In this document: in pieces, positions 50,180 through 58,559 of the stretch
Layout: the number at the start of each line of letters is the position of its first letter
How positions within the stretch are numbered: position 1 is the stretch's first letter
Source: Adlercreutzia faecimuris
Lineage (GTDB): Bacteria > Actinomycetota > Coriobacteriia > Coriobacteriales > Eggerthellaceae
Length of the DNA stretch: 64,000 nt
NCBI RefSeq assembly: GCF_022669055.1
Contig: NZ_JAJMLW010000003.1
Coordinates: forward strand, 186,001 to 250,000
Direction: 5' to 3'
Program-made: the position numbers and the translations under genes
The notes under the pieces: generated by a model
What the model saw: the letters and a program-made list of their open reading frames with translations, nothing else
Told to the model about the DNA's origin: nothing
Databases searched by the model: none

Positions 50180-50956
50180 CTAGAACATGATGGTGACGTC
50201 CTTGCGCGCCACGGCCTGGCCCTTGTCCAGGTAGGCCTTGCCGCCGCCCAGCTGCGTGCCCTGGGCGTCGTAGTTCATGGCGATGGCCATGAGGCCCAGC
50301 TCGTGGGCCGCGCCGTCGACCGCCTTGTCAGCGGCCAGCACGTAGGCGGTCGCCTTCTCGTCGGAGATGATCTGCGCCTCGAGGTCGAGCTTGGCCGCCT
50401 CCAGGTCGATGGTGGCGAACTCGGCCAGGAACGCCTCGAGCTTCTCCACCCCGCGCAGCGTGATGTTGAGCTCCATGTCGCCGACCCACGTGCCGTAGGA
50501 CTCGGTCTTCCCGGCGACCTTCGCCGCGGTGTCGACGTGCTTGACGCCGGCGGCCCCGGCCTCGACGGCCAGCGCCTCGCGCTCGGCCACCATGGCCGAG
50601 CGGGCGTCGTCGGACAGCGGGGCGTAGAGCGCCCAGCGCGTCTTGCCGTCCATCTTCTTGGCCAGGTCCTCCACCTCGCCGTAGTACATGCACCACGCCT
50701 GGCAGGCCTGGACGCACGAGGGCATCTTGCCCAGGGCCGTGCGGGCCTCGCACAGGTCGCAGGCCTTGGTGATGGTGGGGTTGTAGACCCACTCGTAGGG
50801 CGTGTCGGCGGCGATGGGGGTCGTGTACTCGTAGGGGCCCACCTCGGTCAGCTTGATGCCGTACTCGCCGGCGGTAAGGCCGAGCTCGTTGCGGCAGGCG
50901 ACCTCGCAGCTGTGGCAGCCCGTGCAGTACTCGTAGTTGATCAGGATTCCCTTCAT
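50180..50956 (-). CDS. Fe-S small subunit of a molybdoenzyme, long form
   Basis: 258 residues. The N-terminal ferredoxin part has CTGCHSCEVAC (residues ~12-22), CDLC and CVQACQAWC (~70-90), enough for about two to three [4Fe-4S] clusters. It is followed by a ~150-residue Ala/Glu-rich domain of unknown type (VTIMF at the end). It begins MKGILINYEYCTGC, like the short form at 58046, which lacks the C-terminal domain. It lies 9 nt after the large subunit and is presumably co-translated; no Tat signal in either, so the complex should be cytoplasmic, as for pyrogallol transhydroxylase. Start ATG follows TAGGAGGAGCAG. Confidence 0.88.
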   Translation of the reverse strand: MKGILINYEYCTGCHSCEVACRNELGLTAGEYGIKLTEVGPYEYTTPIAADTPYEWVYNPTITKACDLCEARTALGKMPSCVQACQAWCMYYGEVEDLAKKMDGKTRWALYAPLSDDARSAMVAEREALAVEAGAAGVKHVDTAAKVAGKTESYGTWVGDMELNITLRGVEKLEAFLAEFATIDLEAAKLDLEAQIISDEKATAYVLAADKAVDGAAHELGLMAIAMNYDAQGTQLGGGKAYLDKGQAVARKDVTIMF

Positions 50957-50965
50957 CTGCTCCTC

Positions 50966-53410
50966 CTAGTTGATGACCGTGACGACGGGCTCTTCGACCA
51001 CCTGGTAGGGCTTGCCGGGCTCGTAGGCGGCGAAGTCGCCCTTCTCGGCGATGACGTCATGGGGAAGCACGTCGCCCTCCTGCACCGGGTAGATCTTGCA
51101 CAGCATGGACTTGATGGCGCTGCCGATGCCGCCCTGGCCCGTGCGGAAGGCCTCGGTCATATTGTTCAGGTTGGAGTCGTAGGTGCCGTAGAAGTTGGGC
51201 TCGGCGCCGTCCTGCTCGGGGAACCACCAGCCGTGCTCGGCGTGGATGCGGCCGGGCTGCACCTCGATGGTGGCCTTGACCTTCTGCTTGAAGCGGGCGC
51301 CGCGGCTGTTCTCGACCCAGATCCACTCGCCGTCCTTGACCCCGTACTTCTCGCAGTCGGCGGGGTTGACCATCACGAGCGGCCAGGGGTGGAACTCGCG
51401 CATGGTGGGCAGCTGGCGGTGCTCGCTATGGAAGAACTCGAAGGAGCGGCCGCCGCCGGACAGGATGATGGGGAACTCCTTGAAGGTGTTCGGCGTGGAG
51501 AGCGGGCTCTCGGGCGGCTCGATGTGGTAGGGCAGCGGGTCGACGCCCCAGTGGTCGAAGCCGAACGACCACAGCTCGACGCGGCCGGTCGGGGTGTTGA
51601 AGCCGGGCTGGCCGTCGGGGCGCAGCATGCCCTTGGCGTACTTGTCGTAGGTGGCGTCCCACTCCCAGTACGCGGTGCCGTTGCAGCTGGTCCCGTAGCA
51701 GCCGTTCTCGGGGCTCGAGGGCTCGTGCACCGTATCCCACCAGGTGCGCTGGTACTCGGTGCCGCCGGGGGTCAGCTGGTCGGTCAGGTACCAGTTGGCC
51801 CACTCCTCGTCGGTCTCCCACGGCCAGTGCTCGGGCATGATGCGCTTGCCCAGGTCCAGGCAGATCTGCTCGTCGGACTTGGCCTCGTAGAAGTCGGTCA
51901 CCTTGACCATGGTGCGGACCGGCGTCCACCAGGTGCGGCAGGAGTTGCGCTCGCAGCTCATGGCCACGGGCAGCACGATGTCGGCCACGGCCTGGGCCGT
52001 CGGGGTCATGAACGGGTCGGCCACCACGATGAAGGGCACCTTCATGAGCGCCGCGCGGGTGCGGGCCGGGTCCATGGACGCGCAGGAGAGCGCGTTCGAG
52101 CTCTGGATCCAGAACATCTGGATGGGATAGGGCTCGCCGGTCTCGATGGCCGCCAGGATGGCGTCGGTGTCGGCGCAGGACACGATGTTGGACTCGTTGA
52201 TGCCCGAGGTCTGCGGGATGAGCTTCTTGGCGTAGGTCTCCTTGGAGATGTACTCGTCGCCCAGGCCGTAGCGCTTCTCGATGAGGAACGCGCAGCGATA
52301 CAGCGCGTTGCCGCCGGGGTTGTCGATGTTGCCGGTGATGGCCATGATGTCGGCCACCGACTCGGTCACGCCCAGCGCGGCGATCTGCTGCTCGAAGGCC
52401 AGGCCCCACTGGCAGGCGCACGACGACGCGGTGGCGATGAGGCGCGCGGCGCCGCGGATGCGGTCGGCCGGCACGTCGCAGATGGGCTCGGCCCACTCCG
52501 GCGTCTTGTCGGCCACGCGCTCGGCCAGAGCCTCGAAGCCGTAGGTCCACTTCTCCACGAACTCGTGGTCGTAGAGGTCCTCGCCGATGATGACGTTGAG
52601 CATGGCCATGGCCACCACGGCGTCGGTGCCGGGGCGGACGGGCAGCCAGAACGCGGCGCGGGCGCCCCACCAGGTCAGGCGCGGGTCGACGGAGATGACC
52701 TTGGAGCCCATCTGCACGCACTGCACGAGCCAGTGGCCCAGGAAGCCGTCGGCGTTGGACTTGATGGGCTCGTTGCCCCACACCAGGATGACGCCGGGCA
52801 CCTGCCAGCGATCGGACGCGTAGCGGTCCCAGTGGGCCTGGGAGGCGTCGACGATGAACATGTCGCCCTGCTTGGCGGACGTGCCGATCATGCGGGGCAG
52901 GTAGCAGGCGAAGCCGGTGAAGCCGAAGGTGGAGACGTTGGGCGTCTGCATGCAGGCGGACGCGAAGTAGGGCACCTGCCAGCCGATGTTGCGGCCGGTG
53001 CCGTGCACGACCACGATGGTCTCGGAGCCGTGCTCCTCCTTGATCTTGAGCACCTTCTCGGTGATCTCGTCATAGGCCTCGTCCCAGCTGATGCGCTCCC
53101 ACTTGTCCTCGCCGCGCTCGCCGGCCCGGCGCAGGGGGTACTTCAGGCGGTCGGGGTGGTTGACGGCCTCGGGCATGGTCAGGCAGCGCATGCACAGCTT
53201 GCCGTTGGCGACGGCGTTCAGCGGGTCGCCCTCCACCTTCACGAGCTTGTTGTCCTTGGTGTACAGAAGGACGCCGCAGCCCATGTGACAGCCCGGGGGC
53301 GACCAGTGCGTCGTGCGCGTGACGGTGAAGTCCCCCTCCTGCCACTGCCACTCGCCGTCGTGGTACGCCTCGCGGTTGAGCTCGTCCAACCACTCTTTGT
53401 AATCGGCCAT
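50966..53410 (-). CDS. Molybdopterin enzyme, acetylene-hydratase/catechol-dehydroxylase-like (copy 1)
   Basis: 814 residues, bis-MGD family, no signal peptide. Near the N-terminus GCHMGCGVLLYTKDNKLVKVEGD and KLCMRC: the usual first Fe-S cysteine is missing (PPGC instead of a CxxC start). Candidate molybdenum-ligand segment TGFACYLPR: the Cys is shared by all three paralogues, while the preceding residue varies (Ala here, Ser in the others), so Cys is the likely ligand, as in acetylene hydratase. Further blocks RISWDEAYDEI, VILVWGNEPIKSNADGFLGH, GRVELWS, DGEWIWVENSRGARF. Such enzymes in Gordonibacter and Eggerthella remove a hydroxyl group from catechols. Substrate unknown. Start ATG after GAGAGGAGAG. 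Confidence 0.85.
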   Translation of the reverse strand: MADYKEWLDELNREAYHDGEWQWQEGDFTVTRTTHWSPPGCHMGCGVLLYTKDNKLVKVEGDPLNAVANGKLCMRCLTMPEAVNHPDRLKYPLRRAGERGEDKWERISWDEAYDEITEKVLKIKEEHGSETIVVVHGTGRNIGWQVPYFASACMQTPNVSTFGFTGFACYLPRMIGTSAKQGDMFIVDASQAHWDRYASDRWQVPGVILVWGNEPIKSNADGFLGHWLVQCVQMGSKVISVDPRLTWWGARAAFWLPVRPGTDAVVAMAMLNVIIGEDLYDHEFVEKWTYGFEALAERVADKTPEWAEPICDVPADRIRGAARLIATASSCACQWGLAFEQQIAALGVTESVADIMAITGNIDNPGGNALYRCAFLIEKRYGLGDEYISKETYAKKLIPQTSGINESNIVSCADTDAILAAIETGEPYPIQMFWIQSSNALSCASMDPARTRAALMKVPFIVVADPFMTPTAQAVADIVLPVAMSCERNSCRTWWTPVRTMVKVTDFYEAKSDEQICLDLGKRIMPEHWPWETDEEWANWYLTDQLTPGGTEYQRTWWDTVHEPSSPENGCYGTSCNGTAYWEWDATYDKYAKGMLRPDGQPGFNTPTGRVELWSFGFDHWGVDPLPYHIEPPESPLSTPNTFKEFPIILSGGGRSFEFFHSEHRQLPTMREFHPWPLVMVNPADCEKYGVKDGEWIWVENSRGARFKQKVKATIEVQPGRIHAEHGWWFPEQDGAEPNFYGTYDSNLNNMTEAFRTGQGGIGSAIKSMLCKIYPVQEGDVLPHDVIAEKGDFAAYEPGKPYQVVEEPVVTVIN

Positions 53411-53764
53411 AACTCTCCTCTCTCTTTACTTCGCTCACGCTCGCATCTGCGAGCATTCGCTCAAGGAGCAGTCTAGGAAGCGCGCCGGTGCGCGGCATTC
53501 AGCGCGCCATGCTATTTGCCGCGCGCCGCGCCCGGCGAGATGGGATGCGGCGTCCTATTTTGCGATGCTTAGCCCCGGGCCCTCCTCCGCCCCCTCCCGG
53601 GGGCCGCCCGCCCGCCGAATTCCCATGGGGAGTCGCATCTAATCTTTCCGTCGGGGCGTAATACCTCACGCCTTATACTGCCCTCCAGCCCCCCTTCCCC
53701 CCGCTTTCGGTCGGCGAAGGATTGGTAGTATGGCCGGAGTTGTTCTGATAGGGGGTGTAGGGCC
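53411..53764. promoter_or_regulatory. Divergent control region between molybdoenzyme copy 1 and luxR
   Basis: No gene. It holds a small palindrome (GCTCGC-GCGAGC, ~53448), a GC palindrome cluster near 53490-53545, and GGCGT-AATACCTC-ACGCC (53658-53675) followed by TATACT. TAGTAT (~53727) is another -10 candidate for luxR. One of these palindromes may bind the LuxR protein. Confidence 0.4.
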
Positions 53765-55341
53765 GTGGTGAAAGAGGCTGACGTCGATATCTCGCAGGAT
53801 GCCGAGGACACTCAGACTGCGGGGTGGATACTCGTGAATCCCCGCATACTCATCGGTCTGATCGGCGTGGTCGCCTGCTACGGCTGGCTTTTCCTCATGC
53901 TGGGCACGTCGGTCTTCTTCCCGCTGGCCGATCCCGAGGGGCTCATCTCCGGCGGGGCGCACCTCGCCTTCGTCGGCGGGGTGTGCGCGGCGCTGGCGGC
54001 GGTGTGGTGGCTCTCCGACGCGCTGGTGGCCCACCGCATGACCCACTTCGTCATCGCCGCCGCGTGCGCCGTCGCGGGCACCGCGGCGCTGTGGGTCCTG
54101 CGCGGGCAGCCCGGGCTTCTGTGGGCGCCCTCGCTCGTGGCCGGCTGCGGCTTCGGCTTTTTGAGCCCGCTCTACGGCGAATACGTCTGCCTGTTCTTCC
54201 ACGGGTCGCTGCGCGTCTACGTCAACGGCATCTTCGCGGCCGCGGCGCTCGCCTGCGTGTGGCTGCTCTTCATCAGCGAGGCGCTGCTGTTCGCCTTCGC
54301 CGCGCTCTTCCCGCTGGTGGCGCTCGGGTGCTACCTCATCGTGATGCACCTGTTCGACCTGCGCGAGCGCTCGCGCGCCAGCCGCGCCCAGTCCGACCAG
54401 CGCCACCGCATCGTGTGGCGGTCGTACCTGGCCACGGCCACCTCGGGCATGGCGGCCGGCTACGCGGTGGGCTGCATCCTGTCCACCCAGACGGTCCACG
54501 ACTGGCCCTACATAATCATAGAGGTGATGGTGAGCGCCACGTGCCTGCTTCTGCTCTACGACTCGCTCAAGACCCACCGCGTCACCGAGTCGGTGACCAT
54601 GCGCTGGTTCCTGCCGGGGTCGGCCATCGTGGTGTTCCCGCTCGTGTTCGTGCCCGAGCCGCTCGTGGTCATCTTCGCGCTGCTGCTCCTGTGCGGGTCG
54701 TTCTTCCCGACCACCTGCTCGCTGTCGGCGGTGTGCAAGCACATCGTCATCTGCGACCTGTCGGCCGTGCGCGCCTTCTCCTTCGGACGCCTCATGAGCT
54801 TCCTCGGCATCGCGCTCGGCATGGTGCTGGCCTTCGCGGGGTTCACGGCGGGCTCCGTCGCGTTCTTCGGGCCGCTCGTGACGCCCGGGTCGGTCGTCGT
54901 GTTCATGCTGCTGGTCATCTTCTCGGCCTCGTTCGTCATGACCGAGGACAACTACCCGGACGAGAAGCGCTTCAAGCGCGTGGAATCCGACGGGGGGGGG
55001 CGCTCACCGTCACCCCGGGCACGCCCATCCGCAAGCTGGACTCGCCCGTGACCGACGGCGTGCCTGCGGCGTCCTCTGAGGGTGACGCGCACCGCCCGAG
55101 CACCTTCCACCTCAAGTGCGAGGCCGTGGCCGACCGCTACGGGCTCTCCAGCCGCCAGCGCGAGGTGCTCACCATGCTCGCGAAGGGCCGTAACGCCGAG
55201 TACATCACCGAGAAGCTGGTCATATCGTCGCACACGGCCAAGGCCCACATCTACAACATCTACCAGAAGACGGGCGTGCACTCCCGCCAGGAGCTCATGG
55301 ATCTGGTGGAGACCGCCGACATCGACGAGCGCGATGCCTAG
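53765..55341 (+). CDS. Membrane LuxR-type regulator, frame broken at a 9-G tract
   Basis: The first ~410 residues, from GTG 53765, form about twelve helices. The reading frame then meets nine Gs at 54992-55000 and runs to a stop at 55051 without a DNA-binding domain. In the -1 frame beyond the tract lies an intact LuxR helix-turn-helix (LSSRQREVLTMLAKGRNAEY, ISSHTAKAHIYNIYQKTGVH) ending at 55341. Ten (or seven) Gs would give a normal ~525-residue regulator like the one at 42682. It sits between divergent molybdoenzyme operons that it presumably controls. Phase variation, mutation or sequence error are all possible. Confidence 0.85.
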
Positions 55342-55390
55342 GCGCGCCCGGCGCGCGGCGTAACCCCCCAAACCTTACGTTGCCCATTTA

Positions 55391-55421
55391 GCCCCTGCCA
55401 CCTCATGAAAGGCGGCGGGGG
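55391..55421 (+). terminator. Hairpin after luxR
   Basis: GCCCCTGCC (55391-55399) pairs with GGCGG-CGGGGGC (55411-55421), followed by TTCTCT. It separates luxR from the next molybdoenzyme operon, whose own promoter should lie in 55422-55490. Confidence 0.6.
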
Positions 55422-55504
55422 CTTCTCTATCGTTATGCCCGAGGCGGCCCCCGCGCCCCGCGCCGGGGGCGGCTGAGGAGAGAACTGAAGAGAGGAGTTG
55501 GGAC

Positions 55505-58045
55505 ATGCTATTCGATTACCAGGAGTTCCTCGATGGCATCGATCGCGAGGCCTATCACGAGGGCGAGTGGCAGTGGGAGGAGGACGGCTACACCGTAACG
55601 CGCACCTACACCTACTCGGCGCCCGGCTGCCATGATTCCTGCGGCGTGCTCATGTACACCAAGAACGGCAAGCTCGAGAAGATCGAGGGCGACCCGCTCG
55701 ACCCGTGCGCCAACGGCCGTCTGTGCATGCGCTGCCTGAACCTGGTGGAGGGCGTGAACTACGCCGACCGCCCGAAGTGGCCCCTCAAGCGCGTGGGCGA
55801 GCGCGGCGAGAACAAGTGGGAGCGCATCTCCTGGGAGGAGGCGCTCGACACCATCGCCAACTGGATCCACGACAACCTAGACGCCAAGGGCCTCGGTCGC
55901 GAGTCCATCTTCGTCAACCACGGCACCGGCCGCAACATCTCGTCCTGGGTGCCGTTCCTCGGCGGCGCGTGCCTGGGCACCCCCGACATCGGCGCCATCG
56001 GCTTCTCCGGCTACTCCTGCTACCTGCCGCGCACCTGCGGCACGGCCGCGGGCATCGGCGACTTCCCGATCGTCGATGCGTCCGAGGGCCACGCCGACCG
56101 CTACAACAACCCCGACTGGGTGCGCCCCGACGTCGTGGTGGTGTGGGGCTGCGAGCCGCTCAAGTCCAACGCCGACGGCTATTTGGGCCACTGGCTCGTG
56201 GCCTGCATGCAGCAGGGCACGCGCTTCATCTCGGTCGACCCGCAGCTGACCTGGATCGGCGCCCATGCCGACTACTGGCTGCCCATCCGCCCCTCCACCG
56301 ACCTGGCGCTCGCGCTCGCGTGGCTCAACGTCATCACCACCGAGGAGCTCCAGGACAAGGAGTTCATCGAGTACTGGTGCGCCTACTATGACGAGCTCAA
56401 GGAGCACGTGGCCCAGTTCACCCCCGAGTGGGCCGCCAAGGTCTGCGAGGTGCCGGCCGACCTCATCCGCGACGCGGCGCGCTTCTACGCCACCGCCGAG
56501 CGCGGCGCCATCCAGTGGGGCCTGGCCTTCGACACCCAGGTCGACTCCATCCAGCTGTGCCAGACCGTGTCCAACCTCATGAGCGTCTGCGGCAACATCG
56601 ACAAGCCGGGCACCAACATCCTCGTGCGCAACGGCTTCGAGATCAACCCCGGCTACGCCACCGCCCAGCTCTACTGCGACCCGGACACCTTCGCCAAGAA
56701 GCTCACCGTCGACCTGGTGCACCCCGGCTGCACGCAGTTCATCGGCATGGCCGACTGCGACGCGGTGAACCGCGCCTTCGAGACCGGCGAGCCGTACCCC
56801 ATCAAGATGTTCTGGTCCCAGGGCGCCAACGGCATCAGCTGCTCGGCCACCGCGGCCCCGCGCGTCCACAAGATGCTCGAGAAGGTGGAGTTCTGCGTCG
56901 TCGCCGACCCGTACATGACGCCGACCGCCGTCGCCTACGCCGACATCTTCCTGCCGCTCAAGACCACCGCCGAGCGCGACTCCATGCGCGTGTGGTGGAC
57001 CCCGCTGCGCGCCATGAAGGCCGTCAGCGAGTGGTACGAGGCCAAGTCCGACGAGGAGCTCATCGTGGCGCTCGGCAACAAGCTGAACCCCGAGCTCTTC
57101 CAGAAGCGCTGGCCCACGCTCGACGCGCTGCTCCAGGACTACCTGGACGTCGGGTTCAACCTCTACGACCCCGAGACGGGCAAGTCCTACAAGTCGGCCG
57201 GCCGCTCCAAGGCGGGCATGATCGAGGTCCCCGACGTGCACACCGACTTCTGGAAGAAGCACCACGACGACGGCACCTGCTCGTTCAAGTCGCTCGTCGA
57301 GGACCGGTGCGGCTACGAGTACGACGACTTCTGCGCCACGTACTACAAGTACGAGAAGGGCCTGCTGCGCGCTGACGGCACCCCCGGCTTCGCCACGCCG
57401 TCGGGCCGCATCGAGCTCGTGCCCTTCGCCACCTTCGGCGCCTGGGGCATCCCGCCTCTGGCCGAGCACGTCGAGTCGCTCACGATGCGCCGCTGGATGG
57501 AGGACCCGGAGTACCGCGCCGAGTACCCGTTCATCTGCATCAACGGATCCCGCTCCTACGAGTTCTTCCATAGCGAGAACCGCCAGCAGGCCACCATGCG
57601 CGAGTTCCACCCCATGCCGCTCGTGAAGGTGAGCGCCCAGACCGCCGAGGAATACGACCTCCACGAGGGCGACTGGATCTGGATCGAGAACACCGAGGGC
57701 CGCTGCCGCCAGAAGGTGCACATCGACCCGACGCTCAACCCGAACTACATCCACGCCGAGCACGGCTGGTGGTTCCCCGAGGAGGAGCCGGCGTTCCCGC
57801 ACCTGTACGGCACCTTCGACTGCAACATCAACAACCTGACCGCCTCCTACGAGACCGGCCAGGGCGGCATCGGCAATCCGCTCAAGAGCGTCGCGGCCAA
57901 GATCTACAAGTGCACCGAGGATGTGAACGAGCCCACCCCGGGCGAGGTCGTGACGAAGCTCGGCGGCTTCCGCGACGACTACGTGGCCACCGAGCCGTTC
58001 GCCTGGACCCATGACAACACCACGCGCGAGGGAGGACGATTCTAG
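55505..58045 (+). CDS. Molybdopterin enzyme, catechol-dehydroxylase-like (copy 2)
   Basis: 846 residues, no signal peptide, start ATG after GAGAGGAGTTGGGAC. Same layout as copy 1: APGCHDSCGVLMYTKNGKLE and RLCMRC without the usual first Fe-S cysteine; RISWEEALDTIANWI; VNHGTGRNISSWV with a His comparable to the active-site His of pyrogallol transhydroxylase; putative ligand segment SGYSCYLPR; VVVVWGCEPLKSNADGYLGH; SGRIELVPFATFGAWG; GDWIWIENTEGRCRQ. The short Fe-S subunit starts one base after the stop. Much closer to copy 3 than to copy 1. Expected to be a reductive dehydroxylase or related hydroxyl-transferring enzyme for a plant or host phenolic; substrate unknown. Confidence 0.88.
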   Translation: MLFDYQEFLDGIDREAYHEGEWQWEEDGYTVTRTYTYSAPGCHDSCGVLMYTKNGKLEKIEGDPLDPCANGRLCMRCLNLVEGVNYADRPKWPLKRVGERGENKWERISWEEALDTIANWIHDNLDAKGLGRESIFVNHGTGRNISSWVPFLGGACLGTPDIGAIGFSGYSCYLPRTCGTAAGIGDFPIVDASEGHADRYNNPDWVRPDVVVVWGCEPLKSNADGYLGHWLVACMQQGTRFISVDPQLTWIGAHADYWLPIRPSTDLALALAWLNVITTEELQDKEFIEYWCAYYDELKEHVAQFTPEWAAKVCEVPADLIRDAARFYATAERGAIQWGLAFDTQVDSIQLCQTVSNLMSVCGNIDKPGTNILVRNGFEINPGYATAQLYCDPDTFAKKLTVDLVHPGCTQFIGMADCDAVNRAFETGEPYPIKMFWSQGANGISCSATAAPRVHKMLEKVEFCVVADPYMTPTAVAYADIFLPLKTTAERDSMRVWWTPLRAMKAVSEWYEAKSDEELIVALGNKLNPELFQKRWPTLDALLQDYLDVGFNLYDPETGKSYKSAGRSKAGMIEVPDVHTDFWKKHHDDGTCSFKSLVEDRCGYEYDDFCATYYKYEKGLLRADGTPGFATPSGRIELVPFATFGAWGIPPLAEHVESLTMRRWMEDPEYRAEYPFICINGSRSYEFFHSENRQQATMREFHPMPLVKVSAQTAEEYDLHEGDWIWIENTEGRCRQKVHIDPTLNPNYIHAEHGWWFPEEEPAFPHLYGTFDCNINNLTASYETGQGGIGNPLKSVAAKIYKCTEDVNEPTPGEVVTKLGGFRDDYVATEPFAWTHDNTTREGGRF

Positions 58046-58384
58046 ATGAAGGGCATCCTGATCAACTACGAGTTCTGCACCGGCTGCCACTCCTGCGAGG
58101 TGGCCTGCAAGAAGCACCTCGACCTGCCTGCCGGCGAGTTCGGCATCAAGCTGTCCGAGACGGGCCCCTTCGAGTACGCCGGCAAGGCCGGCGCCGACCA
58201 CTGGGAGTGGACCTACCTGCCCGTCATGACCAAGGCCTGCGACATGTGCGCCGACCGCACGGCCAAGGGCAAGCTCCCCATGTGCGTCCAGCACTGCCAG
58301 GCCTGGTGCATGTACTACGGCGAGGTCGAGGACCTGGCCAAGAAGATGGACGGCTCGTCCCGCTGCGCCCTCTTCACCCGATAG
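58046..58384 (+). CDS. Fe-S small subunit of molybdoenzyme copy 2, short form
   Basis: 112 residues, directly abutting the large subunit gene. CTGCHSCEVAC (~12-22), CDMC and CVQHCQAWC (~68-88). It matches the first ~105 residues of the 258-residue protein at 50180 and then ends GSSRCALFTR. No continuation of the missing domain is found in other frames downstream, and a terminator follows within ~20 nt, so the short form looks natural. It probably relays electrons from a ferredoxin or flavodoxin to the molybdenum site in the cytoplasm. Confidence 0.87.
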   Translation: MKGILINYEFCTGCHSCEVACKKHLDLPAGEFGIKLSETGPFEYAGKAGADHWEWTYLPVMTKACDMCADRTAKGKLPMCVQHCQAWCMYYGEVEDLAKKMDGSSRCALFTR

Positions 58385-58404
58385 AGCACTCCTGACCTGA
58401 CGGC

Positions 58405-58438
58405 GGAAGGCGCGGCGGCATAACCCGTCGCGCCTTCC
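58405..58438 (+). terminator. Terminator after the short Fe-S subunit
   Basis: GGAAGGCGCG (58405-58414) pairs with CGCGCCTTCC (58429-58438), then TGCTTTCC. Copy 3 therefore needs its own promoter in 58440-58545. Confidence 0.75.
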
Positions 58439-58559
58439 TGCTTTCCGGGCCGGTTCGCCCGGCGCGCCCGTCGCGGCGCCCCCGGCCCGGCCCCGTCGCC
58501 GCCCTGCCCGGGCGGCGGCCCGCATCCGCGAGAGCACTACGAGAGAAGGGGATACCGCC

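Noticed and set aside
58046-58384. Short Fe-S subunit as a frameshifted remnant of a 258-residue protein
   Set aside because: No continuation of the missing domain occurs in any frame before the terminator at 58405.
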